A stretch of 7,353 bases of DNA, taken from Chloroflexota bacterium. GTDB lineage: Bacteria > Chloroflexota > Anaerolineae > Aggregatilineales > Aggregatilineaceae. Each line of letters opens with the position of its first letter. Position 1 is the stretch's first letter. Made by a program: the position numbers and the translations under genes. Positions 1-5,565 of this stretch are shown here, in pieces. The notes under the pieces are model-generated. The model had not been told where the DNA came from. It did no database searches and was given only the letters and a program-made list of their open reading frames with translations. The stretch spans positions 1 to 7,353 of the forward strand of contig JACRBK010000206.1 of NCBI GenBank assembly GCA_016234525.1, given 5' to 3'.

Positions 1-357
1 CAGACCCTCGGTGATCGCGGCAAACACCACCGGGATCATCGCGCTCAAGATCGCTGAGATCGGCGCGGTGATGCCCATTCGCCCCAGTGACAGGGCGCGA
101 TATTGGGCGGTCAATCCTATCCCGCCGGAGACTCCCCCCGCTGCCGACCACAAGATGTCCGCCAGAGAGGCCGCCGCTTCGCCGCGTGCCAGCGCCAGCA
201 CGATCAGCAGCGTCAGCCCGATGCCATACGAAAAGACCATCACGGCGAAAATATGCGCGCGTTTGGCCGCGATTCCGCCGCTGAAGTCGCTGGTTCCCCA
301 CGAGAGTGACGCGACGAGGCCAAAACCGACTGCCGCCATTTCGGTGCTGATATTCAT
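1..357 (-). CDS. EamA/DMT-family membrane transporter, N-terminal part (truncated by window edge)
   Basis: The reverse strand reads without a stop from an ATG at 357 to the window edge and gives 119 residues. They are strongly hydrophobic, with about four membrane segments near residues 8-28, 36-56, 66-84 and 94-116. The first helix holds the SLSWGTSDF pattern, and the fourth holds GITAPISAILSAMIPVVFAA, which is the usual end of the first EamA repeat. In that family two such repeats make a ten-helix drug/metabolite exporter or permease of the inner membrane; the substrate cannot be told. A second ATG at residue 7 has no ribosome site, whereas the ATG at 357 has a modest GGAT about nine bases upstream, so I keep the longer form. 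It lies 226 bases downstream of the glycosyltransferase, behind two hairpins, so it is probably transcribed separately, although I could not find a convincing promoter. The family call is fairly secure; the specific function is unknown. Confidence 0.72.
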   Translation of the reverse strand, partial: MNISTEMAAVGFGLVASLSWGTSDFSGGIAAKRAHIFAVMVFSYGIGLTLLIVLALARGEAAASLADILWSAAGGVSGGIGLTAQYRALSLGRMGITAPISAILSAMIPVVFAAITEGL

Positions 358-485
358 GGTTGGTTATCCAGTGGTGCTATTGGTTGTTAGTTTTTAGTTG
401 TTGGTAAAAGCGTCAGGTCTAGCTGTAAATTATTTTTGTAGTGATGCCGCTCGCCCTATTTTTATCAAATTGGGTCGGCTGCGGT

Positions 486-512
486 CCCCTCTCCAACCCG
501 GTTGGAGAGGGG
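486..512. repeat. Perfect 13-bp palindromic element in the intergenic region
   Basis: Arms 486-498 (CCCCTCTCCAACC) and 500-512 (GGTTGGAGAGGGG) are perfect inverted repeats around one base, and GGTAGGGGGTGAGG follows on the plus strand at 512-525. As RNA it would fold into a very stable GC-rich hairpin. Neither strand shows a T-run right after the stem, so it is not a classical intrinsic terminator. Sequences of this CCCTCTCC/GGAGAGGG type recur between genes in many Chloroflexota and other GC-rich genomes (from memory), so a REP-like dispersed element that also insulates transcripts or protects a 3' end is the best reading. Confidence 0.6.
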
Positions 513-549
513 GTAGGGGGTGAGGCCGCTTGTCTCATTATCTGCGATG

Positions 550-577
550 AAAAATGATGATCTTGCCACTTTCATCA
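550..577 (-). terminator. Weak intrinsic terminator candidate after the glycosyltransferase
   Basis: Read on the minus strand, TGATGA (577-572), an 11-base loop (571-561) and TCATCA (560-555) form a six-pair stem followed directly by TTTTT (554-550). It starts seven bases after the glycosyltransferase stop codon, which is a natural place for the end of the five-gene transcript. The stem is short and has only two G-C pairs, so it would be inefficient alone; the much stronger palindrome at 486-512 lies just beyond it. Confidence 0.3.
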
Positions 578-583
578 CCTGGA

Positions 584-1279
584 TTACCCCTTGCGCCGCA
601 TGGCCCGGCGAGTCTGCATCACCACACGGAAAAAGTGAATCGTCTGCGGGATGGGTTTGATGTGGCTGCCTTGATCGCCGTAAATGGTGCGGATCGGCAC
701 CCCCGCTACGGTGCCGCCGTGCCGCACACAGGTGACGATCATCTCTACCTCGAACTCGAATCCCTGTTCGCGGCTTTGCAGGGTGAGTTCCATCAAGCGG
801 CGGCTGATCAACCGGTAGCCGGACTGATTATCGTTCACCCGCTGGCCGAGCGCCCACGAATACAACCAGCGCCCAAAGGTATTGGAAATATTGCGCGGAA
901 AAGGCATCTGGGTAAAAGTGCGCTCCCCGATGATCAAATCGGGCTGGCGCGCGGCGAATAGATCGGTAAAGCCCGGAATTTCAGCGGGATCGTGCTGCCC
1001 GTCCGCATCAAGCGTGATCACGGCGTCGTAACCCTGATCCAGCGCCCAGCGGAATCCGGCCCGCAGCGCAGCGCCTTTGCCCTGGTTGGGAATCTGGCGC
1101 AGCACGGTGGCCCCAGTGGATTCCGCAAGGTCGGCGGTGTTATCACGCGAGCCGTCATCGACGACCAGCACTGGCAGGAATTTCTGCGCCGCGCCGATGA
1201 CCTCCGCGACGTGTTCCGCCTCATTATAGGCGGGAATCAGCGCCAGCAGGCGAACGTTATTTGACTGTGCCCCACTCAT
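584..1279 (-). CDS. Glycosyltransferase family 2 (dolichyl-phosphate mannose synthase-like)
   Basis: The 231-residue protein is a single GT-A domain that should transfer a sugar from a nucleotide-sugar donor. The order of motifs fits family 2: PAYNE at 16-20, VVDDGSRDNT at 39-48 for nucleotide binding, NQGKGAALRAG at 65-75, LDADGQHD at 90-97 holding the metal-binding DxD, and DNQSGYR at 150-156 followed by the acidic FEFEVEM region near 174-180. This pattern is typical of DPM1-like enzymes that glycosylate polyprenyl phosphates at the cytoplasmic membrane face, but no membrane helices follow the domain, so the acceptor is open. The start is ATG with AGGA seven bases upstream, and that ribosome site lies inside the last codons of the PII-like gene. 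Only three bases separate the two genes, so they are probably translationally coupled. It is the last gene of the cluster. Fold and enzyme class are confident; donor and acceptor are not. Confidence 0.88.
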   Translation of the reverse strand: MSGAQSNNVRLLALIPAYNEAEHVAEVIGAAQKFLPVLVVDDGSRDNTADLAESTGATVLRQIPNQGKGAALRAGFRWALDQGYDAVITLDADGQHDPAEIPGFTDLFAARQPDLIIGERTFTQMPFPRNISNTFGRWLYSWALGQRVNDNQSGYRLISRRLMELTLQSREQGFEFEVEMIVTCVRHGGTVAGVPIRTIYGDQGSHIKPIPQTIHFFRVVMQTRRAMRRKG

Positions 1280-1282
1280 CGA

Positions 1283-1645
1283 TTAATCCTTTCGACCGGG
1301 GCGGATACCCACCACGCGATCAACGTCCAACACAAACGCGATTCCGGTATCGGGCTGATTCAAATCGCGGCCTAAAACCTGGGTAGCTGCATCGAGCAAA
1401 CTGTCTACCAATGACTCATCCACGACTGAGAGCAGGGTGTGGTTTGTTTCTTCGATCTCACGCATGACCTGGGCCAGCGATACGAAAAGTTGCAGTTCCA
1501 TCGACCGGCTTTTTTCGCGCAGACGGTGCAGCCCAAAACTCTCGATCAAGGTGACACCGGCTGCGCCTGCGTCTTCCCAGGCCTGGGCGATATCCAGTCC
1601 TTTATCAATATGGGTGGTAATGAGAATAACCAGTTTGTTTCCCAT
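1283..1645 (-). CDS. Divergent PII-like signalling protein, paired with the antiporter
   Basis: I read a 120-residue protein starting MGNKLVILITTHIDKG. The strand-helix-strand order matches PII: strand 4-10, helix 16-27, strand 30-36; then strand 70-76, helix 78-91 and the closing strand TGIAFVLDVDRVVGIR at 100-115, which parallels the GKIFVFDVARVIRIR stretch of GlnB/GlnK. The middle is unlike classical PII: instead of a Tyr-51-bearing T-loop there is a charged and then hydrophobic helical stretch (about 40-66), and the Gly/Lys pattern of the B-loop is missing. Classical ATP/2-oxoglutarate binding therefore cannot be assumed. The frame is open upstream to 1699, but that would overlap the antiporter by about 50 bases. 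The ATG at 1645 sits four bases after the antiporter stop with AGGG eight bases upstream, so I chose it. PII-family genes often sit beside the transporter they gate. Family assignment is likely; the partner is inferred. Confidence 0.75.
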   Translation of the reverse strand: MGNKLVILITTHIDKGLDIAQAWEDAGAAGVTLIESFGLHRLREKSRSMELQLFVSLAQVMREIEETNHTLLSVVDESLVDSLLDAATQVLGRDLNQPDTGIAFVLDVDRVVGIRPGRKD

Positions 1646-1649
1646 GGAT

Positions 1650-2900
1650 TCAACCCTGTTTCGTGATAAGTGCCGGTGGCGATTTAAGCTGGGGAGCAAA
1701 CACCCGGCGAACCAGCGGCGGTGTTAAAACCGTCGTCAACAGAATGACCAGAAAGAGCGGTTCAAACAGGCCATCGCTTAATAATCCACTGGCCTTGCCC
1801 ACCGAGGCGATAATCAGACCCACTTCGCCGCGTGAGATCATACACACACCCAGGCGCAGCGATTCCCCGTTGGAAAATCCGCCCAGGCGCGCCCCGGCCC
1901 CGCAGCCGATTATTTTGGCAACGACCGCCGCGATCAGCAGCAGCCCGGCAAGCGGCAGCACATCCAGGGGAATCGCCAGCAGATCAGCGTGGAGGCCGAC
2001 ATTCACAAAAAAGATCGGGACCAGGAAAGCGTATGAAATCTGTCGCACGGTGTTTTCTACTTCGCTGCGCACGCGCGCATTCGCCCGCGCCAGCCCCAGC
2101 CCAGCGATAAACGCCCCGGTGATCGGCGCGATCCCGCCGAGCGCTTCCGCCGACCAGCCGAAGATCAGCGCTGTGATCAATGCAAATGAAGCCGTTCCTG
2201 AGGCGATCTGGGGCGTGTGGTGGATGCGGTTAAACAGCCAGGGCAGCGCACGCCACGCCAGCAGCAGCGCCCCACCGAGATACAGCGTCATGCGTGCAAA
2301 AATCCAGATCAGATCGCCTGCTGAAGCGTTCGTATCCGGGCCGAGTGTAGCGACCACTATCGACAGCAGCAGGATGGCGAACACATCATCGACAACAGCG
2401 GTCGCCAGCAGTCCCATGCCCTCTTTCGTGCGCAGTACGCCCAGTTCGAGCAGCGTTTGCGCCGAGATGCTGACCGACGTGGCTGCGAGTACCACGCCGA
2501 CAAAAATGCTTGATTCGGCGCTGTAGTTGAATACCAACACAATCGGCAGCGCCAGCATCAGCGGCAGCAGCGCGCCCAGTGTGCCGCCCCAGATCGCCAC
2601 CCGGCCCACCGAGATCAATTCGCGCAGGTGGACTTCCAGCCCGATGGTGAACATCATAAACAGCACACCCAGTTCGGCAAATTCTTCGATAGTGTGCATG
2701 ATCTGCTCTGGCTCAGAAAATGATGACCAGTGCAGCATATTGATCAGCGTGGGGCCGAGCAGCACTCCTGCCACGAGTTCGCCAAAGACGCGCGGTTGTT
2801 TGGCGGCGCGGGCCGCTGCCCCTGCCAACTGCGCTATACCAATGATCAGGCCGAGCGCGAGAAACAATTCAACAACATGTGAGCTTTCCAACGTGAGCAC
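1650..2900 (-). CDS. CPA2-family cation:proton antiporter (Na+/H+ exchanger domain, no RCK domain)
   Basis: This 416-residue, strongly hydrophobic protein covers one Na_H_Exchanger domain with about 12-13 membrane helices. Visible family marks are GELVAGVLLGP at 40-50, FMMFTIGLEVHL at 81-92, AATSVSIS at 139-146 on an unwound helix, VVDDV at 169-173 with the paired aspartates 171-172, GAFIAGLGLARA at 262-273, FFVNVGLHADL at 297-307, a membrane lysine at 329 (AKIIGCG) and SRGEVGLII at 356-364. The DD pair with that lysine is the arrangement of electrogenic exchangers such as NapA, so Na+/H+ exchange is more likely than Kef-type K+ efflux. The chain ends about 15 residues after the last helix, with no KTN/RCK domain. 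The GTG at 2900 has a poor ribosome site; a TTG at 2891 has AGGTG six bases upstream and may be the true start. The gene begins 26 bases after the PNPOx-like gene and is followed 4 bases later by the PII-like gene. Family is confident; the ion is inferred. Confidence 0.9.
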   Translation of the reverse strand: MLTLESSHVVELFLALGLIIGIAQLAGAAARAAKQPRVFGELVAGVLLGPTLINMLHWSSFSEPEQIMHTIEEFAELGVLFMMFTIGLEVHLRELISVGRVAIWGGTLGALLPLMLALPIVLVFNYSAESSIFVGVVLAATSVSISAQTLLELGVLRTKEGMGLLATAVVDDVFAILLLSIVVATLGPDTNASAGDLIWIFARMTLYLGGALLLAWRALPWLFNRIHHTPQIASGTASFALITALIFGWSAEALGGIAPITGAFIAGLGLARANARVRSEVENTVRQISYAFLVPIFFVNVGLHADLLAIPLDVLPLAGLLLIAAVVAKIIGCGAGARLGGFSNGESLRLGVCMISRGEVGLIIASVGKASGLLSDGLFEPLFLVILLTTVLTPPLVRRVFAPQLKSPPALITKQG

Positions 2901-2926
2901 CTACCGTTTTTGCCGTGATGCTGTTC

Positions 2927-3418
2927 TTACCGTTCGTCTGGTGTTCCGAGAAGATATTCTTGTTTATACCCAAAATGCCGGGCGTTATCCAGCCAGCGCA
3001 GCCAGCGCGGGCGCAGCACATAGATCGTGCTGACTTCGATCAGGCTGGCGAATTTGTCTGTCACAAAGGGGAACTTTTCCCGGTAGAGCACCAGGGCGCG
3101 CACGCGTTCGTCGTCCGCCGTGACCGGGCAGGCCGCGCCCTCAACTTGCAGACCTTTGATCCCACCCCAGTCCCAGGTGTGGACAAAGATCGCGGCGGCG
3201 GCTTTGTTCCAGTCGGCCAGGTTAGCACTGTGGCGGCTGTCGGGATCAGAAATCCAATACAGGTTAAACTGGTCATCGCTGGCGAAAAACAGCGGCGCGA
3301 CCTGAGGATGCGCGTCTTGTTCCCCGGCAGTGCCAAGCACCAGCGTGGACTGTCCGGCCAAAAAATCGCGCAAGACGGGGCGCATGTCGTCGGGCAGAGG
3401 CGGGATTTCAGGCTGCAT
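2927..3418 (-). CDS. Pyridoxamine 5'-phosphate oxidase-like, FMN-binding split-barrel protein
   Basis: The 163-residue protein looks like the single-domain PNPOx-like family. It has a helical start (about 8-22), STLVLGTAGEQDAHPQVAPLFFASDD at roughly 24-49 as the first barrel strands, SDPDSRHSANL at 57-67 where the family binds the flavin phosphate, and GGIKGLQVEGAACPV at 85-99. The tail RPRWLRWLDN with a following glycine is also typical. Such proteins bind FMN or F420 and act as small oxidoreductases or general-stress flavoproteins, and true PdxH activity is unlikely without its full active site. The ATG at 3418 overlaps the ubiX stop by one base (TGATG), with AGGA eight bases upstream; a longer frame to 3445 would run deeper into ubiX and has no better site. 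Coupling to UbiX, itself a flavin enzyme, may be meaningful. Fold confident, reaction unknown. Confidence 0.8.
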   Translation of the reverse strand: MQPEIPPLPDDMRPVLRDFLAGQSTLVLGTAGEQDAHPQVAPLFFASDDQFNLYWISDPDSRHSANLADWNKAAAAIFVHTWDWGGIKGLQVEGAACPVTADDERVRALVLYREKFPFVTDKFASLIEVSTIYVLRPRWLRWLDNARHFGYKQEYLLGTPDER

Positions 3419-4014
3419 CAGGGTTTTCCTTTCAAACCAAGCCATTCAAAATAAAGCGCGTTTTCAATGCCCAGCCGCAGCAAAATACGACCTACCGTAC
3501 CGTTGATCAGGTCGTTTATCGTCTGGGGATGGCCGTAAAACGCCGGGACGGGTGGCATGATGATCGCGCCGATCTCCGCCGCCTGAACCATCAGGCGCAG
3601 GTGTCCCAGGTGCAGTGGAGTTTCGCGCACGACCAGCAGCAGCGGGCGGCCTTCTTTAAGCTGCACATCGGCGGCGCGCGCTAACAGATCGCCCGCGCTG
3701 CTGTGCGCGATATTGGACAGACTCTTGATGCTGCACGGCACGACGACCATCCCCAGCGCCGCGAACGATCCGCTGGCGATGCTGGCGCCGACGTTCTGCG
3801 GCTTGTGGACCACCTGCGCCAACGCTTCCACGTCGCTCACCTTCCAGGTCGTCTCCTGCGCAATCGTGATGCGCGCCGCCTCAGTGAGGATCAGGTGCGT
3901 TTCAACTGCCGGGTCTTGACGCAGCGTTTCGAGCAGTCGAATCCCGTAGATTACACCGCTAGCGCCAGAGAGTGCGACGATCAGCCGTTTAGGGAGATGT
4001 GGTAGGGCAGTCAT
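3418..4014 (-). CDS. ubiX: Flavin prenyltransferase UbiX
   Basis: UbiX joins a dimethylallyl group to FMN to make prenyl-FMN, the cofactor of UbiD-type decarboxylases used in ubiquinone and some menaquinone or aromatic-acid pathways. The 198-residue product has the expected size and motifs: LSGASGVIYGIRLLE from residue 15, where SGASG binds the flavin phosphate, the SGSF stretch at 81-84, VVPCSIKSLSNIAHSSAGDLLARAADV from about 91 (the core prenyl-FMN site), RETPLH at 130-135, and the closing PPVPAFYGHPQTINDLI region. A GTG start at 4044 is possible in frame, but the likely -10 box at 4050-4055 puts the transcript start at about 4043. The ATG at 4014 has GAAAGAAGA just upstream, so I use it. 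It heads the five-gene cluster. No ubiD is in the window, so the decarboxylase it serves must lie elsewhere. The assignment is highly confident. Confidence 0.93.
   Translation of the reverse strand: MTALPHLPKRLIVALSGASGVIYGIRLLETLRQDPAVETHLILTEAARITIAQETTWKVSDVEALAQVVHKPQNVGASIASGSFAALGMVVVPCSIKSLSNIAHSSAGDLLARAADVQLKEGRPLLLVVRETPLHLGHLRLMVQAAEIGAIIMPPVPAFYGHPQTINDLINGTVGRILLRLGIENALYFEWLGLKGKP
3427..3430 (-). promoter_or_regulatory. Ribosome binding site fixing the PNPOx-like start
   Basis: AGGA (within GAAAGGAAAA) on the minus strand lies eight bases before the ATG at 3418, inside the last codons of ubiX. It supports the 3418 start and translational coupling over the earlier in-frame ATG at 3445. 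Confidence 0.6.
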
Positions 4015-4049
4015 CGATCTTCTTTCAGATGAATTAATTCGCACCTGGA

Positions 4050-4058
4050 AGTATAACA
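4050..4058 (-). promoter_or_regulatory. Extended -10 promoter for the ubiX-led cluster
   Basis: The minus strand reads TGTTATACT from 4058 to 4050, a TGn extension directly joined to the -10 box TATACT. There is no good -35 box, which an extended -10 can tolerate. Transcription would begin near 4043, about 29 bases before the ubiX ATG at 4014. It lies in the 96-base gap between the kinase stop and ubiX and is the only promoter-like site I find for the five-gene cluster. Confidence 0.5.
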
Positions 4059-4110
4059 GATATACGCGGCGGGGTGTATTGAGTGGGGCTGCTTTTTTTC
4101 GCGACGGGGA

Positions 4111-5346
4111 CTATCCGACGGCGCTGATCGGCAGCACAAACCCAAACTGGCTGCCCTGCCCGACTTCGCTTTGTACGACCACGGCGCCGCCCAACCGGTG
4201 TACGATCCGTTTCACAATGGAGAGGCCCAGGCCATGCCCATCGACCTTGATCGAATTGAGCTGGGTGAAGGGGGCGAACAATAATGGCTGCTTCTCCGGA
4301 TCAATGCCCGCACCGTTGTCGCGCACCCAAAAATAGCCCGCGTTATCATCTTTAAGTGTCGCGCCCACTTCGATGCGAGGTGGTTTGCCACCATATTTCA
4401 TGGCATTGCTCAAATAATTCACCCACACTTCTTCGATCCAGGGCGCATAACCCAGCACATTAGGCCAGGGATCAGAATGGTGGAACACCACCTGCGCGTC
4501 ATAATCCGCAATCATCTTTTGTAAGCGCAGTAGGGCTTTACCTGCCACCTGTTCCATATCCAGGGGTTTGACATCGATCTTGTCCAGGGTGCGCGTGTCG
4601 GCGAGCAGCAGCAGTTCGTTGATGATGTTCGACATCTGCTGGCTGCCTGCGACTATCGCATCGAGAATCCGGTAAACAAAATCGGGCGACATGGTCTCCA
4701 AACTATCTTGCAGCATGGCCGCATAACCCAGAATTACCCCCAGCGGATTTTTGAGATCGTGTGCGACAGTGTGGGCGAAAGCGTCCAGTTCTTCGTTGTG
4801 AGCCTGAAGTTCCTGGTTCGATTGGCGGAGCTGCTCTTCGATACGGCGGCGCTCGACAGCCTCTTGTTCTAACTGCTGGTTGATGGTGGATAACTGGTCG
4901 AACGTGTTGATCAGCGCCGCGTTTTTGCGCGCCAGTTCGTGCTGAAGATTCGTCATTTCGTTGTTTAGGGCCACGATTTGTTGGTTGACGCGCATCAGGT
5001 CTTCGACATTATAACTCGCCAGAATCAGCAATTGATCGTTGCGCTGCCAGACTTCGCCGCGCAGCGAACGGCGAGCGGCTGGACCGTCAAACGTCAGCCA
5101 CCCGGTATATAACCGTCCATGATGGTTGGTCAGCGAGAGCAGCGTTTGCCACGTTGGACTCGACAGGCGCTCAAGCTGGAATTTCCCGGTAGTTTCGTCG
5201 CGCAGTAGGTTTTGCATCCCCCCATTGGAGTAGATCACCCGGCCTTGCGTATCGATCAAACCTACTGCAGCGGCAGCCTCCTGGTTGTCAATAAATTGAA
5301 TGATCTCACTGGACCATACAGATAACACGTCATGTGCCGAGTTCAT
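4111..5346 (-). CDS. Cytosolic PAS-like sensor histidine kinase (HisKA + HATPase_c), orphan
   Basis: The 411-residue kinase has no signal peptide or membrane helix, so it should sense something in the cytoplasm. Its N-terminus (about 15-115) looks like a PAS fold (AVGLIDTQGRVIYSNGGMQNLL and the following strands). A long charged coiled coil (about 118-190) leads to the HisKA dimerisation helix with AHTVAHDLKNPLGVILGY and phospho-acceptor His 196. The catalytic domain shows the N-box VNYLSNAMKYGG (309-320), G1 DNGAGID (343-349), F-box LFAPFTQL (356-363) and G2 GHGLGLSIVKRI (370-381). All key residues are present, so it should be active. No response regulator or receiver domain is in the window. 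I took the ATG at 5346. An in-frame GTG at 5349 has better spacing from AGGTG (5357-5361), and a GTG at 5367 is possible but has no ribosome site. It is transcribed apart from ubiE by its own promoter. Class is certain; signal and partner are unknown. Confidence 0.9.
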   Translation of the reverse strand: MNSAHDVLSVWSSEIIQFIDNQEAAAAVGLIDTQGRVIYSNGGMQNLLRDETTGKFQLERLSSPTWQTLLSLTNHHGRLYTGWLTFDGPAARRSLRGEVWQRNDQLLILASYNVEDLMRVNQQIVALNNEMTNLQHELARKNAALINTFDQLSTINQQLEQEAVERRRIEEQLRQSNQELQAHNEELDAFAHTVAHDLKNPLGVILGYAAMLQDSLETMSPDFVYRILDAIVAGSQQMSNIINELLLLADTRTLDKIDVKPLDMEQVAGKALLRLQKMIADYDAQVVFHHSDPWPNVLGYAPWIEEVWVNYLSNAMKYGGKPPRIEVGATLKDDNAGYFWVRDNGAGIDPEKQPLLFAPFTQLNSIKVDGHGLGLSIVKRIVHRLGGAVVVQSEVGQGSQFGFVLPISAVG

Positions 5347-5369
5347 CACTGATCTACACCTATCCACTC

Positions 5370-5391
5370 GTCAGGCGTTCAATGGCCTGAC
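5370..5391 (-). promoter_or_regulatory. Leader hairpin upstream of the kinase ribosome site
   Basis: GTCAGGC (5370-5376) and GCCTGAC (5385-5391) are perfect seven-base inverted repeats around an eight-base loop. In the kinase transcript the hairpin would end nine bases before the AGGTG ribosome site, within an unusually long leader of about 180 bases. No T-run follows, so it is not a terminator; a translational control element or a protein-binding palindrome is possible. Confidence 0.35.
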
Positions 5392-5535
5392 CGGCGTTTT
5401 GTCCCACACGTCTGTTCCCGATCCCGCCGCCACAGCCCCTCAACGCAGTTAAACGCGATGCCACCGACCATGAGCACAGGATGATAGCTGGTGAAATTCG
5501 CACGGATGCGTTTAATAATAGGTTTGTTTGTTAAT

Positions 5536-5565
5536 ATTATATCCTCACCCTGCATAATAATTCAA
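5536..5565 (-). promoter_or_regulatory. Sigma-70-type promoter for the histidine kinase
   Basis: On the minus strand TTGAAT (5565-5560) lies 18 bases from a perfect TATAAT (5541-5536). The -35 box overlaps the ubiE stop codon, so the kinase would be transcribed independently of ubiE, starting near 5529. The region around it is the most AT-rich in this part of the window. Expected matches are four of six and six of six bases. Confidence 0.55.

Noticed and set aside
11..397. A 128-codon plus-strand frame at the left edge
   Set aside because: The opposite strand encodes a coherent EamA-type membrane protein with a proper start at 357; the plus-strand product is a compositional shadow.
358..480. 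A promoter for the EamA-type gene (TTGATA and TTTACA boxes on the minus strand)
   Set aside because: Neither box has a -10 with more than three matching bases at an acceptable spacing.
554..961. A 135-codon plus-strand frame opposite the glycosyltransferase
   Set aside because: It is antisense to a gene with intact GT2 motifs, and its product shows no family pattern.
1663..2526. A 287-codon open frame on the plus strand opposite the antiporter gene
   Set aside because: It is antisense to a clear CPA2 antiporter, its product is Ser/Pro/Arg-rich with no recognisable motif, and no ribosome site or promoter precedes it. Long antisense frames are expected where codon bias is strong.
2915..3454. 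A 179-codon plus-strand frame across the PNPOx-like gene
   Set aside because: It overlaps the PNPOx-like gene and the end of ubiX on the other strand and has no domain pattern or ribosome site.
5384..5476. A possible 30-codon leader peptide (minus strand, ATG near 5472) in the kinase leader
   Set aside because: It has no ribosome site and no run of regulatory codons, so I cannot support it as a gene.
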